Both the position numbers and the translations under genes were made by a program. Under the pieces are notes generated by a model. It saw nothing but the letters and a program-made list of their open reading frames with translations. It did no database searches and was not told the origin of the DNA. A DNA stretch of 31,668 bases from an uncultured Prevotella sp. (GTDB lineage Bacteria; Bacteroidota; Bacteroidia; Bacteroidales; Bacteroidaceae): assembly GCA_934217675.1 (NCBI GenBank), contig CAKQCV010000027.1, positions 1-31,668 of the forward strand, read 5' to 3'. Of this stretch, positions 7,698 to 17,925 are shown one piece after another (the first letter of the stretch is position 1; each line of letters starts with the position of its first letter).

Positions 7698-9467
7698 TTA
7701 TTTGTTTTCTTGACTTAAATCAACACGAATCTGCAACTCTTCCAACTGTTTCTTGTCAAGGACTGACGGTGCGTCAAGCATAACATCACGACCACTATTG
7801 TTCTTAGGGAAAGCGATGCAGTCGCGAATGGAGTCAAGTCCTGCCATAATAGAAACGAAACGGTCTAATCCGAATGCGAGTCCAGCGTGAGGTGGTGCTC
7901 CATATTTGAAAGCATTAATAAGGAATCCGAATTGTGCCATAGCACGCTCTGGAGTGAAGCCTAAGATTTTGAACATCTTTTCTTGCAATTTACTGTCGTG
8001 GATACGCAAGCTTCCGCCGCCAACTTCTATACCGTTGCAAACAAAGTCGTATGCTTTTGCTCTAACCTGTTCAGGGTGTTCGTCAAGTAATGGAATGTCG
8101 TCAGGGTTTGGCATTGTGAATGGATGGTGTGTAGCCATCAGACGCTGTTCCTCATCGCTCCATTCAAAGAGAGGGAAGTCAATAATCCACAAGCATTCAA
8201 ACTTGTTCTTGTCTCTCAAGCCAAGGCGGTCGCCCATTTCAAGTCTCAAGCTGCAAAGTTGTATTCTTGTCTTGTTTGCCTTGTCACCACTGAGAATCAG
8301 AATCAAATCGCCAGGTTTGGCATTCATCTGCTCTACAACTTTTGCGAATACCTCTGGAGAATAGAATTTGTCAATGCTGCTCTTTGTTGTGCCGTCCTCG
8401 TTCACTTTTATCCATACAAGTCCTTTTGCGCCAACTTGTGGTTTCTTTACGAAATCTGCAAGTTGGTCAAGCTGCTTGCGTGTGTAATTTGCGCAACCAG
8501 GAGCACAGATTCCTCCGATGTATTCAGCATTGTTGAATACAGAGAATTCGCCAGTTCCTTTGAGCACATCCATAAGTTCTACAAATTCCATTCCGAAACG
8601 CAAGTCTGGTTTATCGCTTCCAAAGCGGCGCATTGCTTCGTGCCATGTCATCTGCTGAAGTTTGGCTGGTAATTCTACACCGCGGACTTCTTTAAATATA
8701 TGGCGAGCCATATCTTCAAAAAGTGATATAACATCTTCCTGGTCAACGAACGACATCTCGCAGTCTATCTGTGTGAACTCAGGCTGACGGTCTGCACGGA
8801 GGTCCTCATCACGGAAACATTTTGCAATTTGGAAATATCTGTCAAAACCGCTAATCATGAGCAGCTGTTTCAGAGTCTGTGGACTTTGTGGCAAGGCATA
8901 GAACTGTCCTGGATTCATTCTTGAAGGAACAACGAAGTCGCGTGCTCCCTCAGGTGTGCTGCCAATGAGGATAGGTGTTTCTACTTCAATGAAATTCTTT
9001 GAATCGAGGAAGTTGCGGATAAGTATTGTCATACGGTGGCGCAATTCCAAATTCTTGCGTACAGTAGGGCGACGCAAGTCCAAATAACGATATTTCATTC
9101 TTATGTCGTCACCTCCATCGGTATTGTCCTCGATAGTGAAAGGAGGAGTTTCGCTTTCGCTCAGCACATTTAGGGATGATGCGATTATTTCGATATCTCC
9201 TGTAGGAATTTTGTTGTTTTTGCTTTGACGCTCGTTTACTGTACCCTCAACTTGTATACAGTACTCGCGTCCAAGTTTGTTTGCTTTGGCGCACAACTCT
9301 GCGTCAACTTCTTCGTTGAACACCAATTGTGTGATTCCGTATCTGTCACGCAGGTCGACAAATGTCATTCCTCCCATTTTTCGGCTACGCTGAACCCATC
9401 CGGCAAGTGTAACCTTTTTTCCTGTATCAGAGAGCCTTAGCTCTCCACAAGTGTTTGTTCTATACAT
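7698..9467 (-). CDS. aspS: Aspartyl-tRNA synthetase
   Basis: This class II synthetase attaches aspartate to tRNA-Asp. The chosen start ([10 protein letters not shown]) gives 589 residues. A longer frame reaches 9500, but its start would fall inside the TACCTTTG promoter box at 9498-9505. The N-terminal OB-fold ([20 protein letters not shown]) binds the anticodon. Motif 2 is seen as [16 protein letters not shown] and motif 3 as GLAFGLDRF. The long insertion domain typical of bacterial AspRS is present. A TAA stop at 7698-7700 is followed by about 70 bases before the next promoter. It is transcribed from its own promoter, separate from the lipoprotein gene upstream. Confidence 0.97.
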   Translation of the reverse strand: MYRTNTCGELRLSDTGKKVTLAGWVQRSRKMGGMTFVDLRDRYGITQLVFNEEVDAELCAKANKLGREYCIQVEGTVNERQSKNNKIPTGDIEIIASSLNVLSESETPPFTIEDNTDGGDDIRMKYRYLDLRRPTVRKNLELRHRMTILIRNFLDSKNFIEVETPILIGSTPEGARDFVVPSRMNPGQFYALPQSPQTLKQLLMISGFDRYFQIAKCFRDEDLRADRQPEFTQIDCEMSFVDQEDVISLFEDMARHIFKEVRGVELPAKLQQMTWHEAMRRFGSDKPDLRFGMEFVELMDVLKGTGEFSVFNNAEYIGGICAPGCANYTRKQLDQLADFVKKPQVGAKGLVWIKVNEDGTTKSSIDKFYSPEVFAKVVEQMNAKPGDLILILSGDKANKTRIQLCSLRLEMGDRLGLRDKNKFECLWIIDFPLFEWSDEEQRLMATHHPFTMPNPDDIPLLDEHPEQVRAKAYDFVCNGIEVGGGSLRIHDSKLQEKMFKILGFTPERAMAQFGFLINAFKYGAPPHAGLAFGLDRFVSIMAGLDSIRDCIAFPKNNSGRDVMLDAPSVLDKKQLEELQIRVDLSQENK

Positions 9468-9497
9468 ATTATTATTATATAAACTGTTTTCTAACTG

Positions 9498-9505
9498 CAA
9501 AGGTA
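9498..9505 (-). promoter_or_regulatory. -7 box for aspS
   Basis: The minus strand reads TACCTTTG, matching TAnnTTTG, 30 bases before the chosen aspS start. It rules against the longer reading frame. Confidence 0.6.
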
Positions 9506-9529
9506 TATTTTTTCTTTGACAATGAAAGT

Positions 9530-12172
9530 CTATTTCATGAGGAATTTCATAAATCCTTTCATTATTGTTGCCTGTTTCTTTTCAGAAGTGATGCATTCAA
9601 ATGGAAATCCCAATGCTAATGTCTTGTATTTTTCACCGTTGTATGCAACACATGCTGACTGTCCGTCTTGGTATGTCAATGCACAGAATGCATTTTCTGT
9701 TGGTGATATGGCATCCACTTTTGTTGCAGCATAGTGCATGCTGTTCAGTTTGCTGTATATATCGAATGTAGTACCCATTCCAGATATCATTTCGCTACTT
9801 GTCTGTGGATTGCTGCTTCCGATGTGCAATACATCCTTCAGAAAAGCCTTTTCTTTATTCGTTTGCATGTCTGAACCAATGTATGCTCCGCTTATAAGCA
9901 GACAGCCACCTTGAGATGTATATAGCTTGAGCTTGTTTTGCATTTCTGTGGTTACCGATTTATAGAAAACAGGCGTGTAACTGTTGTATCTTTCAAGTCC
10001 CATGATATAGTCTACACATGGATAATCTCCAATGTTTACATCACCATTTTCTACGGCATAACTTGAGACGCTCACCACATTATATTTATTTGCCGACATT
10101 ATAGCTTTCGCATGCTGTCTTGAGTAGTCGAAAGTATTGCCTTGGATAAATACTCCTTCAAGTTCGTTACCGCTACTTCCAAGTCCGTCGGGACCAAGTA
10201 AACCTGCTTTAGATTTGTCAAAAACAGTTTGTTTGCCACTCCAACCTACAGTCATCCCGTATGTTACTCCTGGATCTTCATCAAGGTCGAATCCTTGTTC
10301 CGTGTCGGTATCCTTTACTTTTGGTGCAGAAAGGCGGTGGAAACCATTTACAATAGCCACTGTTTTTGTTGCCCCTTGATGGTATACGGCAGAAAGCGTT
10401 TCAGACGGGAAACTCTCACCGCCTTTGTTTATGGCTGTAATCTTAAAGCTGTAGAGGGCATCAGAGGTTAGTCGAACCCTTATCTTGTTTCCTTTCACTA
10501 ATTCGCCATTGTCAAAGCCACTGTCTCCAACTGCAGTGTAAAGGATATAAGCAGAAGGTTTTGCTGACGGCTCTGTCGGGTCTTTTTGTGGCTGCCAGCT
10601 AATTTCTATAATATCTTCGTCCACAAATTTTATATATGGAGCCTTGGGAGCCAATGGTGCTACAACATATTGATTGTCGTGTTGTAGAGCTACGAATTTT
10701 AGTATCGTTTTGTATAGGCTTCGCGCTATAGTGAATTTTACATTAGGGTCTTGTCCTAACACCATGTCTGGAAAATTCTGGTGAGACAATGTCTCGATAA
10801 TTGCAGAAGGAATTTCCGGACATCTTGTTTCAGAATAGTTCCTGTCGTACAAATCCCTTATTTCCCATTTGCCGTAGAGGGTGGTCATGTCGCTCTTGAT
10901 GCTGCTGAGCAATTGCTGTGCAAAATATTTAGAGCTTTGTCGCGGTCGCCCGGAGTTAAGTTTACCATCGTGGAAATTTGTAGTGCAAATTGACAATGAA
11001 CCATACAGCGATTTGAGATCGTTGGAATATCCAGCATCGCTATGTACGGCTAATGACAATTCCAGCGGAACTTTTTTCCCTTGTAGGGTAGGGACATAGC
11101 ATGACCCCCCGGCAAGCCAGTTTGTCATGTATGAACGGGTGTTGATATCATCCTTATAGTCATCGGTGTTTTGTTTTGAATTGTACACGCTGTCAGGTGC
11201 CCCTGCCCATTGTGCATAGTAGCGTGCTCCTTCAAGGCAACGTGGCATCCCGCTTGTTGTTCCTTGACGATTGATGTTTCCCATACCTCCACCGAATCTT
11301 ACAGCATCGGCAGTAACGAAACCTTTTCCTTCGCTGGCATTGCTTAATACCACTCTGTTGCGTGTTGAGCATCCGCTGTCGAAATCAAATGTTCCCAGAT
11401 AGACCCATGTGCTTCCGCCCATGCGCTGGTTTACATGGAATATTGTTCTCTCACCTTTATGGTATACTGTATATTCAGCATCGTCAATGCTGTTCTTTAA
11501 GGTAGGATAACTTACGTATACAGCATATCTTCCAGCCTCAGTTATCTTTGGTTGGTATGAAATGTAGCAAGTTGGTGTATCGCATGCCTTTGCTTTTCTT
11601 GTTGTTCCCCATAGAAACGGGTTTGCTCCACTATATACAGTGTTGCCGATTATGTTGCCAAATCCTTCTGTTGCTGCATCTGTCCATTTTTCAGAAAATT
11701 CCTCTTCTGTGTAGTATGGATCTTTCACCTCATCATCGTTGTCAACGATGATTTCGTTTGGCTGCCAGTCTCTTTCTCTTGGTGAAAAAACTGTAGCTCC
11801 GGCTTTTTCAAGCATAGGCATTAAAAACGGCACAACAATAGTTTGGGTGAATAAGTCTTCTGTTGTGCAAAACAGGTATGGTCTTTGCCATTCCCATTCA
11901 TTCTTCTTGTTGTTGAAGTATCTTCCGTGGCTTGCCCACAATGATATGTGCTTGTCTTGTAGTCCCTTTGTAGGCTGCGACAGGCTGGAAATGTTTTTTA
12001 CCCAAGGTTTTCCTTTATATTCAATATTCCAATCAGTTTGTCTGTTGTCGGTAGCCGAAATGTTTTCGTCCTTTTTGCTTGGCTCGCTTTTCTCGTTGAT
12101 TATAGTCTTGTGGCTTCCACAAGATGAAACAAGAAAAGCAGCACAAGCAAAAAATAATTTTTTATTCTTCAT
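9530..12172 (-). CDS. Lipoprotein, interrupted amidase_3-like with golvesin-like insert and Fn3
   Basis: This 880-residue protein has a lipoprotein signal with lipobox VSSC (Cys18). Homologues are often called xanthan lyase or golvesin C-terminal-like proteins. Reading the motifs, I see a zinc amidase (amidase_3) split in two: ASHGRYF (His82) and TTED (Glu105) before the insert, then SLAVHSDA (His377) and [11 protein letters not shown] (Glu460) after it. The insert (about 175-300) has the beta-rich golvesin-like pattern ([27 protein letters not shown]). Residues about 505-600 look like a fibronectin type III domain. The remaining 280 residues are an alpha/beta domain with [11 protein letters not shown]. 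It would act on peptidoglycan if the amidase reading is right. It is the last gene of an apparent operon with the acyltransferase, 43 bases apart. Confidence 0.8.
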   Translation of the reverse strand: MKNKKLFFACAAFLVSSCGSHKTIINEKSEPSKKDENISATDNRQTDWNIEYKGKPWVKNISSLSQPTKGLQDKHISLWASHGRYFNNKKNEWEWQRPYLFCTTEDLFTQTIVVPFLMPMLEKAGATVFSPRERDWQPNEIIVDNDDEVKDPYYTEEEFSEKWTDAATEGFGNIIGNTVYSGANPFLWGTTRKAKACDTPTCYISYQPKITEAGRYAVYVSYPTLKNSIDDAEYTVYHKGERTIFHVNQRMGGSTWVYLGTFDFDSGCSTRNRVVLSNASEGKGFVTADAVRFGGGMGNINRQGTTSGMPRCLEGARYYAQWAGAPDSVYNSKQNTDDYKDDINTRSYMTNWLAGGSCYVPTLQGKKVPLELSLAVHSDAGYSNDLKSLYGSLSICTTNFHDGKLNSGRPRQSSKYFAQQLLSSIKSDMTTLYGKWEIRDLYDRNYSETRCPEIPSAIIETLSHQNFPDMVLGQDPNVKFTIARSLYKTILKFVALQHDNQYVVAPLAPKAPYIKFVDEDIIEISWQPQKDPTEPSAKPSAYILYTAVGDSGFDNGELVKGNKIRVRLTSDALYSFKITAINKGGESFPSETLSAVYHQGATKTVAIVNGFHRLSAPKVKDTDTEQGFDLDEDPGVTYGMTVGWSGKQTVFDKSKAGLLGPDGLGSSGNELEGVFIQGNTFDYSRQHAKAIMSANKYNVVSVSSYAVENGDVNIGDYPCVDYIMGLERYNSYTPVFYKSVTTEMQNKLKLYTSQGGCLLISGAYIGSDMQTNKEKAFLKDVLHIGSSNPQTSSEMISGMGTTFDIYSKLNSMHYAATKVDAISPTENAFCALTYQDGQSACVAYNGEKYKTLALGFPFECITSEKKQATIMKGFMKFLMK

Positions 12173-12215
12173 TATTCTCTTGTCGCATTATTTGTTGTAA
12201 GCAACAAATGAGTTT

Positions 12216-12770
12216 TTAGATTTTTCCGATAGTAAAGTTTTCAGGCTTCTTGCCTTTGAAATCTTTGAAATACAATTTTATCTTTTTCATGTCAGCATCA
12301 ATGTCTCCTGTAGGTATGATGCTTTCAGTGCATGTGATGGTTTTCTTTTTGTAGTCAACACCGTATAACAATATCGGTATTCCTGCTTTAAGAGCAATGT
12401 AGTAGAATCCTTTTTTCCAGTCGGCTACAGGTTTTCTCGTTCCCTCAGGCGTTATGCATAATTTAAATGAATTTCTGCTCTTTGCTGTATCTGCAAGATT
12501 GTCAGTCATGCTTGTATGCTTGGAACGCCATACTGGAATTCCTCCGATATGTTTGAATATTGGTCCGAGCGGCCAGAAAAACCATTCTTTTTTCATTAGG
12601 AAGTTTATATGAAACCCCTCTGCTCGCATATACAACTGTCCCAGTGCAAAATCCCAGTTGCTTGTGTGCGGGGCCAAACATAAAATGAATTTTTCAGGAT
12701 GCTCTACCGTTACATTTTTTTTCCATCCCAATTGCTTGTATAAAAGCCATTGGCAAAATGATTTCGTCAT
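12216..12770 (-). CDS. PlsC-like 1-acylglycerol-3-phosphate acyltransferase family protein
   Basis: This 184-residue protein carries the acyltransferase signature HxxxxD as HTSNWD (35-40) and PEGTRK (108-113), with the GGIPVWR block between them. It should transfer a fatty acyl group to a glycerolipid or similar acceptor at the inner membrane face. It is shorter than typical PlsC and lacks a clear N-terminal membrane segment, so the acceptor is uncertain. It lies 23 bases after the 90-aa unknown and 43 bases before the lipoprotein gene, all on the minus strand. Confidence 0.88.
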   Translation of the reverse strand: MTKSFCQWLLYKQLGWKKNVTVEHPEKFILCLAPHTSNWDFALGQLYMRAEGFHINFLMKKEWFFWPLGPIFKHIGGIPVWRSKHTSMTDNLADTAKSRNSFKLCITPEGTRKPVADWKKGFYYIALKAGIPILLYGVDYKKKTITCTESIIPTGDIDADMKKIKLYFKDFKGKKPENFTIGKI

Positions 12771-12793
12771 TATATAATAAGGTATATTGAATA

Positions 12794-13066
12794 TTATTCC
12801 TGGTTCGTAATTTGGTCTATAGTTTCGTTTATCTGTTCATTAAAACCGGAAATTAGGTCTGCATAGTATTTTTTTGCTGCCATACCTGGTTCTGGATGCG
12901 ATACTCTGCGTATATAATTGCTGTGAATTGACAATATTGAGTGCAATAAAGCTTCGGTGTTCTTGTCGTCAAACTTTCCGTTGTATAATGAATTTGCTAC
13001 ACATTCTGCAAACAATTCACTGCAGATATAATTTATATTCTTTTTTAAATCTCTTTTATTTGCCAT
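12794..13066 (-). CDS. Conserved hypothetical protein, 90 aa
   Basis: I do not recognise a named domain. The protein begins MANKRDLKKNINYICSEL and is predicted to be mostly helical and soluble, with several Asn, Lys and Glu residues and no signal peptide. It heads a likely three-gene operon with the acyltransferase and the lipoprotein, behind a TATATTTG box at 13111-13118. Its compact reading frame, position and promoter support a real gene. Confidence 0.75.
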   Translation of the reverse strand: MANKRDLKKNINYICSELFAECVANSLYNGKFDDKNTEALLHSILSIHSNYIRRVSHPEPGMAAKKYYADLISGFNEQINETIDQITNQE

Positions 13067-13110
13067 AGTTGTAAAAATATAAAAGTTATAATAATGGTTG
13101 TATTACATGA

Positions 13111-13118
13111 CAAATATA
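13111..13118 (-). promoter_or_regulatory. -7 box for the three-gene envelope operon
   Basis: The minus strand reads TATATTTG, matching TAnnTTTG, 44 bases ahead of the 90-aa gene. Confidence 0.5.
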
Positions 13119-13212
13119 GCGTTTTTTTTTCTTATGAAGAAGATATTTAAAATAAAATTGCAGTTATGGGCGATTATATTGTTTTTTCTTTTTCATTTTC
13201 AAATAAAAATGT

Positions 13213-13220
13213 TAAATTTG
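13213..13220 (+). promoter_or_regulatory. -7 box for the PPi-phosphofructokinase gene
   Basis: The plus strand reads TAAATTTG, matching TAnnTTTG, with a TTGTTTT about 27 bases upstream. It implies a 5' leader of about 100 bases, which shows no strong fold. Confidence 0.55.
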
Positions 13221-13324
13221 CACTGATTAAGTTGACGGAGTTCCAAAAACACGTCTTAAAATCAGTATTGCAAACTAAGCGAATCATAAAATATCATTGA
13301 AAACAATAACTAAAAGATAATATT

Positions 13325-14968
13325 ATGGAAAAAAGCGCGTTTCAAAAAGCGAGGGATTCCTACAAACCTATCCTTCCTAAAGGATTAAGGACAGCCGTAG
13401 GTCTTAAAGAGGAGGAGCTTACGGCAAGTGTGGCAAACCAGAAAGAAATAAAATCTATGTTCCCCAATACTTACGGCATGCCGATAGTGGAATTTGTTGA
13501 AGGAATAGAGGGTGGACATGAACAAATGAATACTGGTGTAATCCTCAGTGGCGGTCAAGCTCCTGGTGGACATAATGTGATAACAGGATTGTTTGACACT
13601 TTAAAAAGACTGAATCCGGATAACAGACTGTTTGGATTTATTCTTGGTCCTGCCGGATTAGTAGACCATAATTATATAGAGATAACAGAAACATATATCA
13701 ATGACTTCCGCAATACGGGAGGATTTGACATGATAGGCTCTGGAAGAACAAAGCTTGAAACAGAAGAGCAGTTTGAAAAGGGATATGAGATACTTAAATA
13801 TCTTAATATAAAGGCTTTGGTTATCGTTGGCGGTGATGACTCAAATACAAATGCATGTGTACTTGCTGAGTATTTCAAAGCAAAAAATTATGGTATTCAG
13901 GTTATTGGATGTCCTAAAACTATAGATGGTGACTTGAAGTGTGACCAAATAGAGGCGTCTTTCGGATTTGATACAGCAACAAAGGTATATTCTGGACTTA
14001 TTGGAAATATTGAGCGTGATTGTAACTCTGCAAGAAAGTATTGGCACTTTATAAAACTTATGGGGCGTTCTGCAAGCCATATAGCTCTTGAGTGTGCGCT
14101 TCAGTGTCATCCTAATGTATGTCTGATTTCTGAAGAGGTACAGAAAAAGGATATGAGCTTGAATGAAATTGTGGAGCAGATATGCAAAGTGATAGCCTAT
14201 CGTGCATCAAGAGGCATGAACTATGGAGTGGTTCTCATACCGGAAGGACTTATAGAATTCATTCCTGCAATAGGCAGACTTATAGAAGAACTTAATGATT
14301 TGCTCGCATTCCATGGTGACGAATACCGTTTCATGAGTCGGGGTGAACAGCGTGAATATATTTTGCAGCATCTTAGCGATAAAAACAGATCTACGTTTGA
14401 AACGCTTCCGGCAGATGTTGCACGCCAGTTGTCTTTAGACCGTGATCCTCATGGAAATGTACAGGTATCGCTCATAGAAACAGAGAAGCTTATATCAAGG
14501 ATGTGTAGTGCAAGGCTTAAGAAATGGAAGGAAGAAGGAAAGTTCAAGGGAAAATTCTCAGCCCAGCATCACTTCTTTGGATATGAGGGTCGTTGTGCTG
14601 CTCCTTCAAACTTTGATACAAACTATTGTTATGCTCTCGGAGCAAGTGCTGCGCATCTTATCGCTAATGGCAAAACTGGATATATGGCGGTTGTGAAAAA
14701 TACAATTGCATCTCATGATGAATGGAAGGCTGGGGGAGTGCCTCTTACTTCTTTGTTGAATATGGAGCGCAGAAGTGGTGAGATGAAACCTGTGATTTGT
14801 AAGGCTCTTGTTGATCTTGACGGAAGACCTTTTAAAGAACTTGTAATGCATAGGGATGAGTGGTCAAAAGAAACATCGTTCGTATATCCAGGACCAATAC
14901 AATATTGGGGACCATCGGAAGTGTGCGACCGTACAACCATCACTCTTGCCTTGGAGCATGAAAAATAA
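13325..14968 (+). CDS. pfp: Pyrophosphate-dependent 6-phosphofructokinase
   Basis: This 547-residue enzyme phosphorylates fructose 6-phosphate with pyrophosphate in place of ATP and is reversible in glycolysis. Motifs are GGQAPGGHN (76-84), GGDDSNTNA (169-177) and PKTIDGDLK (197-205). The second Asp in GGDDS and the Lys ending GDLK are the known marks of PPi rather than ATP use. The length fits the long PPi-PFK group of Bacteroidetes, plants and spirochaetes. It is followed by a hairpin terminator and then a GH25 gene on the same strand. Confidence 0.95.
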   Translation: MEKSAFQKARDSYKPILPKGLRTAVGLKEEELTASVANQKEIKSMFPNTYGMPIVEFVEGIEGGHEQMNTGVILSGGQAPGGHNVITGLFDTLKRLNPDNRLFGFILGPAGLVDHNYIEITETYINDFRNTGGFDMIGSGRTKLETEEQFEKGYEILKYLNIKALVIVGGDDSNTNACVLAEYFKAKNYGIQVIGCPKTIDGDLKCDQIEASFGFDTATKVYSGLIGNIERDCNSARKYWHFIKLMGRSASHIALECALQCHPNVCLISEEVQKKDMSLNEIVEQICKVIAYRASRGMNYGVVLIPEGLIEFIPAIGRLIEELNDLLAFHGDEYRFMSRGEQREYILQHLSDKNRSTFETLPADVARQLSLDRDPHGNVQVSLIETEKLISRMCSARLKKWKEEGKFKGKFSAQHHFFGYEGRCAAPSNFDTNYCYALGASAAHLIANGKTGYMAVVKNTIASHDEWKAGGVPLTSLLNMERRSGEMKPVICKALVDLDGRPFKELVMHRDEWSKETSFVYPGPIQYWGPSEVCDRTTITLALEHEK

Positions 14969-14988
14969 GGAATGTCGAATTTAGTTAG

Positions 14989-15023
14989 TCGGGGAGTTTA
15001 TATAATATAGACTTCCCGGTTTT
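14989..15023 (+). terminator. Hairpin terminator after PPi-PFK
   Basis: An 11-base-pair stem with three G-U pairs (14989-14999 with 15009-15019) is followed by TTTT. It ends only 14 bases before the next start codon, so it could also act as an attenuator. Confidence 0.65.
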
Positions 15024-15037
15024 AATGTGATATATTA

Positions 15038-15898
15038 ATGGTGAATAACAGAAAACGTAAACCTGTAAAACGTGTTGGTTCAACACGCCGGAAGAAGAAC
15101 GGAAATAGTGGTGCTTCCTTGTTTCATGTTCTTTTCGGTACACGCACTCGTGTGGCATGGTGGATGGGGGGCACGTTTGTCGTTATTGCATATATATGGG
15201 CTTTTTATTATTTCTTTGTTGGTCCGTTTGGCTTTAGATGGCGAGCATTGTATGGTGATGCCAATTATCCTGACGGTTATGAGATTCGTGGTATTGATAT
15301 AAGTCATTATCAGGGGACTATAGATTGGGACCAGCTTGAAAATGCAATGATAAAGAAAAGTCCTATCCGCTTTATCGTAATGAAGGCTACAGAGGGATCT
15401 ACACGAATCGATCCTTCGTTCAATGAAAACTTTAAGCAAGCACGTGAGTATGGCTATATTCGTGGAGCATATCATTTTTGGAGTAATAAGTCATCGGCTC
15501 GTTCACAGGCTTATTTCTTTCTTGAACATGTTCCACTTGAAGATGGAGATTTGCCACCGGTACTTGATGTGGAACATAAACCATCTGACAAAAGTGTTGA
15601 GGATTTCCAAAGAGATATTCTTACATGGCTTCATATCGTTGAAGACAGATATCACGTGAAACCTATAATTTATACATATTATAAATTCAGGATGAATTAT
15701 CTTAGCAACCCCGTGTTTGATGATTATCCTTATTGGATTGCTCATTATTATGTTGATAAGATAGAGTATAAAGGAGAATGGAAATTCTGGCAGCATACCG
15801 ATGCTGGTAAACTGCCAGGTATAAAAGGATATGTGGATTTCAATATCTACAATGGTAGCTTTTATGATTTAAAGAAACTAACAATAGGAAATGAATAA
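15038..15898 (+). CDS. Membrane-anchored GH25 lysozyme-like muramidase
   Basis: This 286-residue protein has a highly basic N-terminus (about 1-35), one membrane segment (about 38-62), and a GH25 domain from about 80. GH25 enzymes cleave the N-acetylmuramic acid to N-acetylglucosamine link of peptidoglycan. Visible motifs are GIDISHYQG (Asp87), KATEG (Glu119), and the DxE pair in LDVEH (Asp167, Glu169), with the closing VDFNIYNG strand. The layout predicts a cytoplasmic tail and a periplasmic catalytic domain. It runs tail to tail with prmA with an 11-base gap and no strong terminator between them. Confidence 0.93.
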   Translation: MVNNRKRKPVKRVGSTRRKKNGNSGASLFHVLFGTRTRVAWWMGGTFVVIAYIWAFYYFFVGPFGFRWRALYGDANYPDGYEIRGIDISHYQGTIDWDQLENAMIKKSPIRFIVMKATEGSTRIDPSFNENFKQAREYGYIRGAYHFWSNKSSARSQAYFFLEHVPLEDGDLPPVLDVEHKPSDKSVEDFQRDILTWLHIVEDRYHVKPIIYTYYKFRMNYLSNPVFDDYPYWIAHYYVDKIEYKGEWKFWQHTDAGKLPGIKGYVDFNIYNGSFYDLKKLTIGNE

Positions 15899-15909
15899 TT
15901 TCGTTATTA

Positions 15910-16794
15910 TTATTCTTTTATGAATTTAAGCAAAGTCCAGTTGTCAGAAGATATTTGGTTTAAACACTTCATTTCAAGTCCCTCTGCTTCTTCCTTTAGC
16001 ATAGGAACATCTTCTGAATAAAATCCGCTGATGATGTATTCTGTGCCAGGGTGCATCTTTGTTGCCATGGTTGGCATGTCGTTAAGCAGTATATTCCTGT
16101 TTATGTTTGCAAGTACCACATCAAATGTTCCGTCAATATTGTTAAGAATATTGACATCGCCAAGTTTTACAATAATGTTATGAACATTGTTTATTGCGGC
16201 GTTATGGCTGGTGTTGTTTACGCTCCACTCATCAATATCGTAGGCTACAATATCCTTGGCACCGCATTTTGCTGCAATGATTGATAATATTCCAGTTCCG
16301 CACCCACAGTCGAGAATTCTTTTCCCCTGTATATCCATTCCCAGCAATTCATTAACAATCATCTTTGTTGTATTGTGCGTACCTGTGCCGAAAGCAAGTT
16401 TCGCATCAATTTCAATGTCAATGGGATAATTTGAGCAGTCATCGTATTTATGGTAGATATCGTGTATTCTGCATTTGTCATTGAAAACTATTGGTTCAAA
16501 ACCTTCCTTCTCCCATTGCTCATTCCAGTTCTTGTCTTCTGCAACAGCTGTGGTGTAGCTTATGTTGATGCCCTCCATAGGAAATTCAGAGAATGCGGTG
16601 GTAAGTGCAGATTCATCAAGTTGGTTTTGTTGCACGTATCCGTCGATACCTTTCTCTGTATCTTCAAATGATTCATAACCTGCATATCCAGCAAGCGCTG
16701 CGCATAGCTCACGAGCCGTGGCAAGTGTCGTCTCATCTGGTCTTGCTCCTGTATTAGAGCATGTCACAATGAATTTTGTTTTAAAATATTTCAT
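15910..16794 (-). CDS. prmA: Ribosomal protein L11 methyltransferase
   Basis: This 294-residue enzyme methylates ribosomal protein L11 using S-adenosylmethionine. The diagnostic AFGTGTH motif is at 134-140, the SAM-binding LDCGCGTG at 161-168, and the downstream VVLANINRNIL matches the PrmA N-I-x motif. The length is typical. A TACTTTTG box lies at 16815-16822, 21 bases before the ATG. It is divergent from the Tyr-rich secreted protein gene. Confidence 0.95.
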   Translation of the reverse strand: MKYFKTKFIVTCSNTGARPDETTLATARELCAALAGYAGYESFEDTEKGIDGYVQQNQLDESALTTAFSEFPMEGINISYTTAVAEDKNWNEQWEKEGFEPIVFNDKCRIHDIYHKYDDCSNYPIDIEIDAKLAFGTGTHNTTKMIVNELLGMDIQGKRILDCGCGTGILSIIAAKCGAKDIVAYDIDEWSVNNTSHNAAINNVHNIIVKLGDVNILNNIDGTFDVVLANINRNILLNDMPTMATKMHPGTEYIISGFYSEDVPMLKEEAEGLEMKCLNQISSDNWTLLKFIKE

Positions 16795-16814
16795 CTTTAA
16801 GTCTTATTTAGTTG

Positions 16815-16822
16815 CAAAAGTA
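16815..16822 (-). promoter_or_regulatory. -7 box for prmA
   Basis: The minus strand reads TACTTTTG, matching TAnnTTTG, with a short leader. Confidence 0.55.
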
Positions 16823-16888
16823 TAAAAAATAGGGGAAAACCTATCGTAGTATAGGGTTTTTCCGTATTTTTGCATATAATATTATAGA

Positions 16889-16896
16889 TAATTTTG
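16889..16896 (+). promoter_or_regulatory. -7 box for the Tyr-rich secreted protein gene
   Basis: The plus strand reads TAATTTTG, matching TAnnTTTG. A second candidate, TATTTTTG, lies at 16865-16872. Either would give a leader of about 60-85 bases. Confidence 0.5.
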
Positions 16897-16948
16897 CACA
16901 GATAAAATTCTGAAAGGCATATTTGCAGTAAAGATAGAATAAAAATAA

Positions 16949-16957
16949 AAGGAGAGG
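16949..16957 (+). promoter_or_regulatory. Strong ribosome binding site
   Basis: AAGGAGAGG lies six bases before the ATG at 16964. It is unusually good for this genome type, where Shine-Dalgarno sequences are weak, and it fixes the start. Confidence 0.6.
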
Positions 16958-16963
16958 ATATAT

Positions 16964-17902
16964 ATGAAAAGAACTGTTTTGTTATCGCTATTATTCGGTA
17001 TTTTGCCATTTATGGCAAATGCTCAAGATGATATGTATTTTTCGCCAAAGAAGAACAAAACGGAAAATAAGCTGTCTGCAAAGCAGAATGATTATTCTGC
17101 ATATTATGGTGGCAGCAACCGTGATGTTGACGAGTATAATCGGTGGCATTTAGGTAGTTATTATCAGAATATTGGTAATGATTCAACATTGGATGTAATA
17201 GATTTCAATGGTAACACACCTGATTCTATTTATATTGGTAAGAAAGGTAAACGTAGTTATAAACAGTATGATTATGATGACGATGCCTATGATTATGTTT
17301 ATTCTCGCCGGATGAGATGGTTTGATGATTTCTGGTATGATGATCCTTGGCTGTATGGTTATGGATATCCTTACTATGGTCCATATTATGGATATGCCTG
17401 GGGAAGACCTTGGCGTTATGGATATTATGGCGGATGGTATGATCCTTGGTTCTATGGTTATGGGCGTCCGTATTGGGGACCGACGATTAGTTATCGCCCT
17501 TATAATAAGGGAGGCGTGTCTGGAACATCAAACCATGGTTGGGTTGACAATGGCAGACGAAGCAATAGCGGAAAGTTTGGTGGGTATCGTGGAAGTAACA
17601 GTACGAGCAATCGTAATGTTGATGCATATAACCGTCAAAACTCAAACCGCAATTTCTCTGGCTACAGAGGATACAACAATAACCGTAACAATAGTATAAA
17701 TGAAAGGAATAATGGTTTCAATAATAATGTGAATAGAGAGTTTAATCAATCAGGCTTCCGTAATGAGTCTACTTTCAATAGCAATTCTATGAATCGTGGA
17801 AATAGCAATTTCGGTAGCGGTAGCTTTGGAGGCAACCGTGGCGGTGGCTTCAGTGGTGGTGGACGCTCTGGTGGTGGCGGTCATTTTGGCGGACGCAGAT
17901 AA
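16964..17902 (+). CDS. Tyr/Trp/Gly-rich secreted protein of unknown function
   Basis: This 312-residue protein has a signal peptide (about 1-20, cut near ANA/QDD). Residues about 55-70 contain NRDVDEYNRW, a motif I associate with Bacteroidales secreted proteins. Residues about 120-185 are an aromatic block of YGYGYPYYGPYYGY type with interspersed Trp, Pro and Gly. Residues about 190-290 are Asn/Arg/Ser-rich and low in complexity, and the end is GGGRSGGGGHFGGRR. The function is unknown; such proteins can be surface or matrix components. Its stop codon overlaps a possible start of the next gene (TAATG), so the pair is likely co-translated. Confidence 0.85.
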   Translation: MKRTVLLSLLFGILPFMANAQDDMYFSPKKNKTENKLSAKQNDYSAYYGGSNRDVDEYNRWHLGSYYQNIGNDSTLDVIDFNGNTPDSIYIGKKGKRSYKQYDYDDDAYDYVYSRRMRWFDDFWYDDPWLYGYGYPYYGPYYGYAWGRPWRYGYYGGWYDPWFYGYGRPYWGPTISYRPYNKGGVSGTSNHGWVDNGRRSNSGKFGGYRGSNSTSNRNVDAYNRQNSNRNFSGYRGYNNNRNNSINERNNGFNNNVNREFNQSGFRNESTFNSNSMNRGNSNFGSGSFGGNRGGGFSGGGRSGGGGHFGGRR

Positions 17903-17925
17903 TGATAATAAAAAATGGAAGAACA

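Noticed and set aside
8124..8672. Plus-strand frame (182 codons)
   Set aside because: It is antisense to aspS, whose motifs are complete.
12190..12209. Perfect 8-base hairpin between the acyltransferase and lipoprotein genes
   Set aside because: There is no T run after it on the minus strand, so it is not a convincing terminator; it may be chance in AT-rich DNA.
15899..15909. Terminator between GH25 and prmA
   Set aside because: Only a short A/T-only hairpin can be drawn around the 11-base gap, which is too weak to call.
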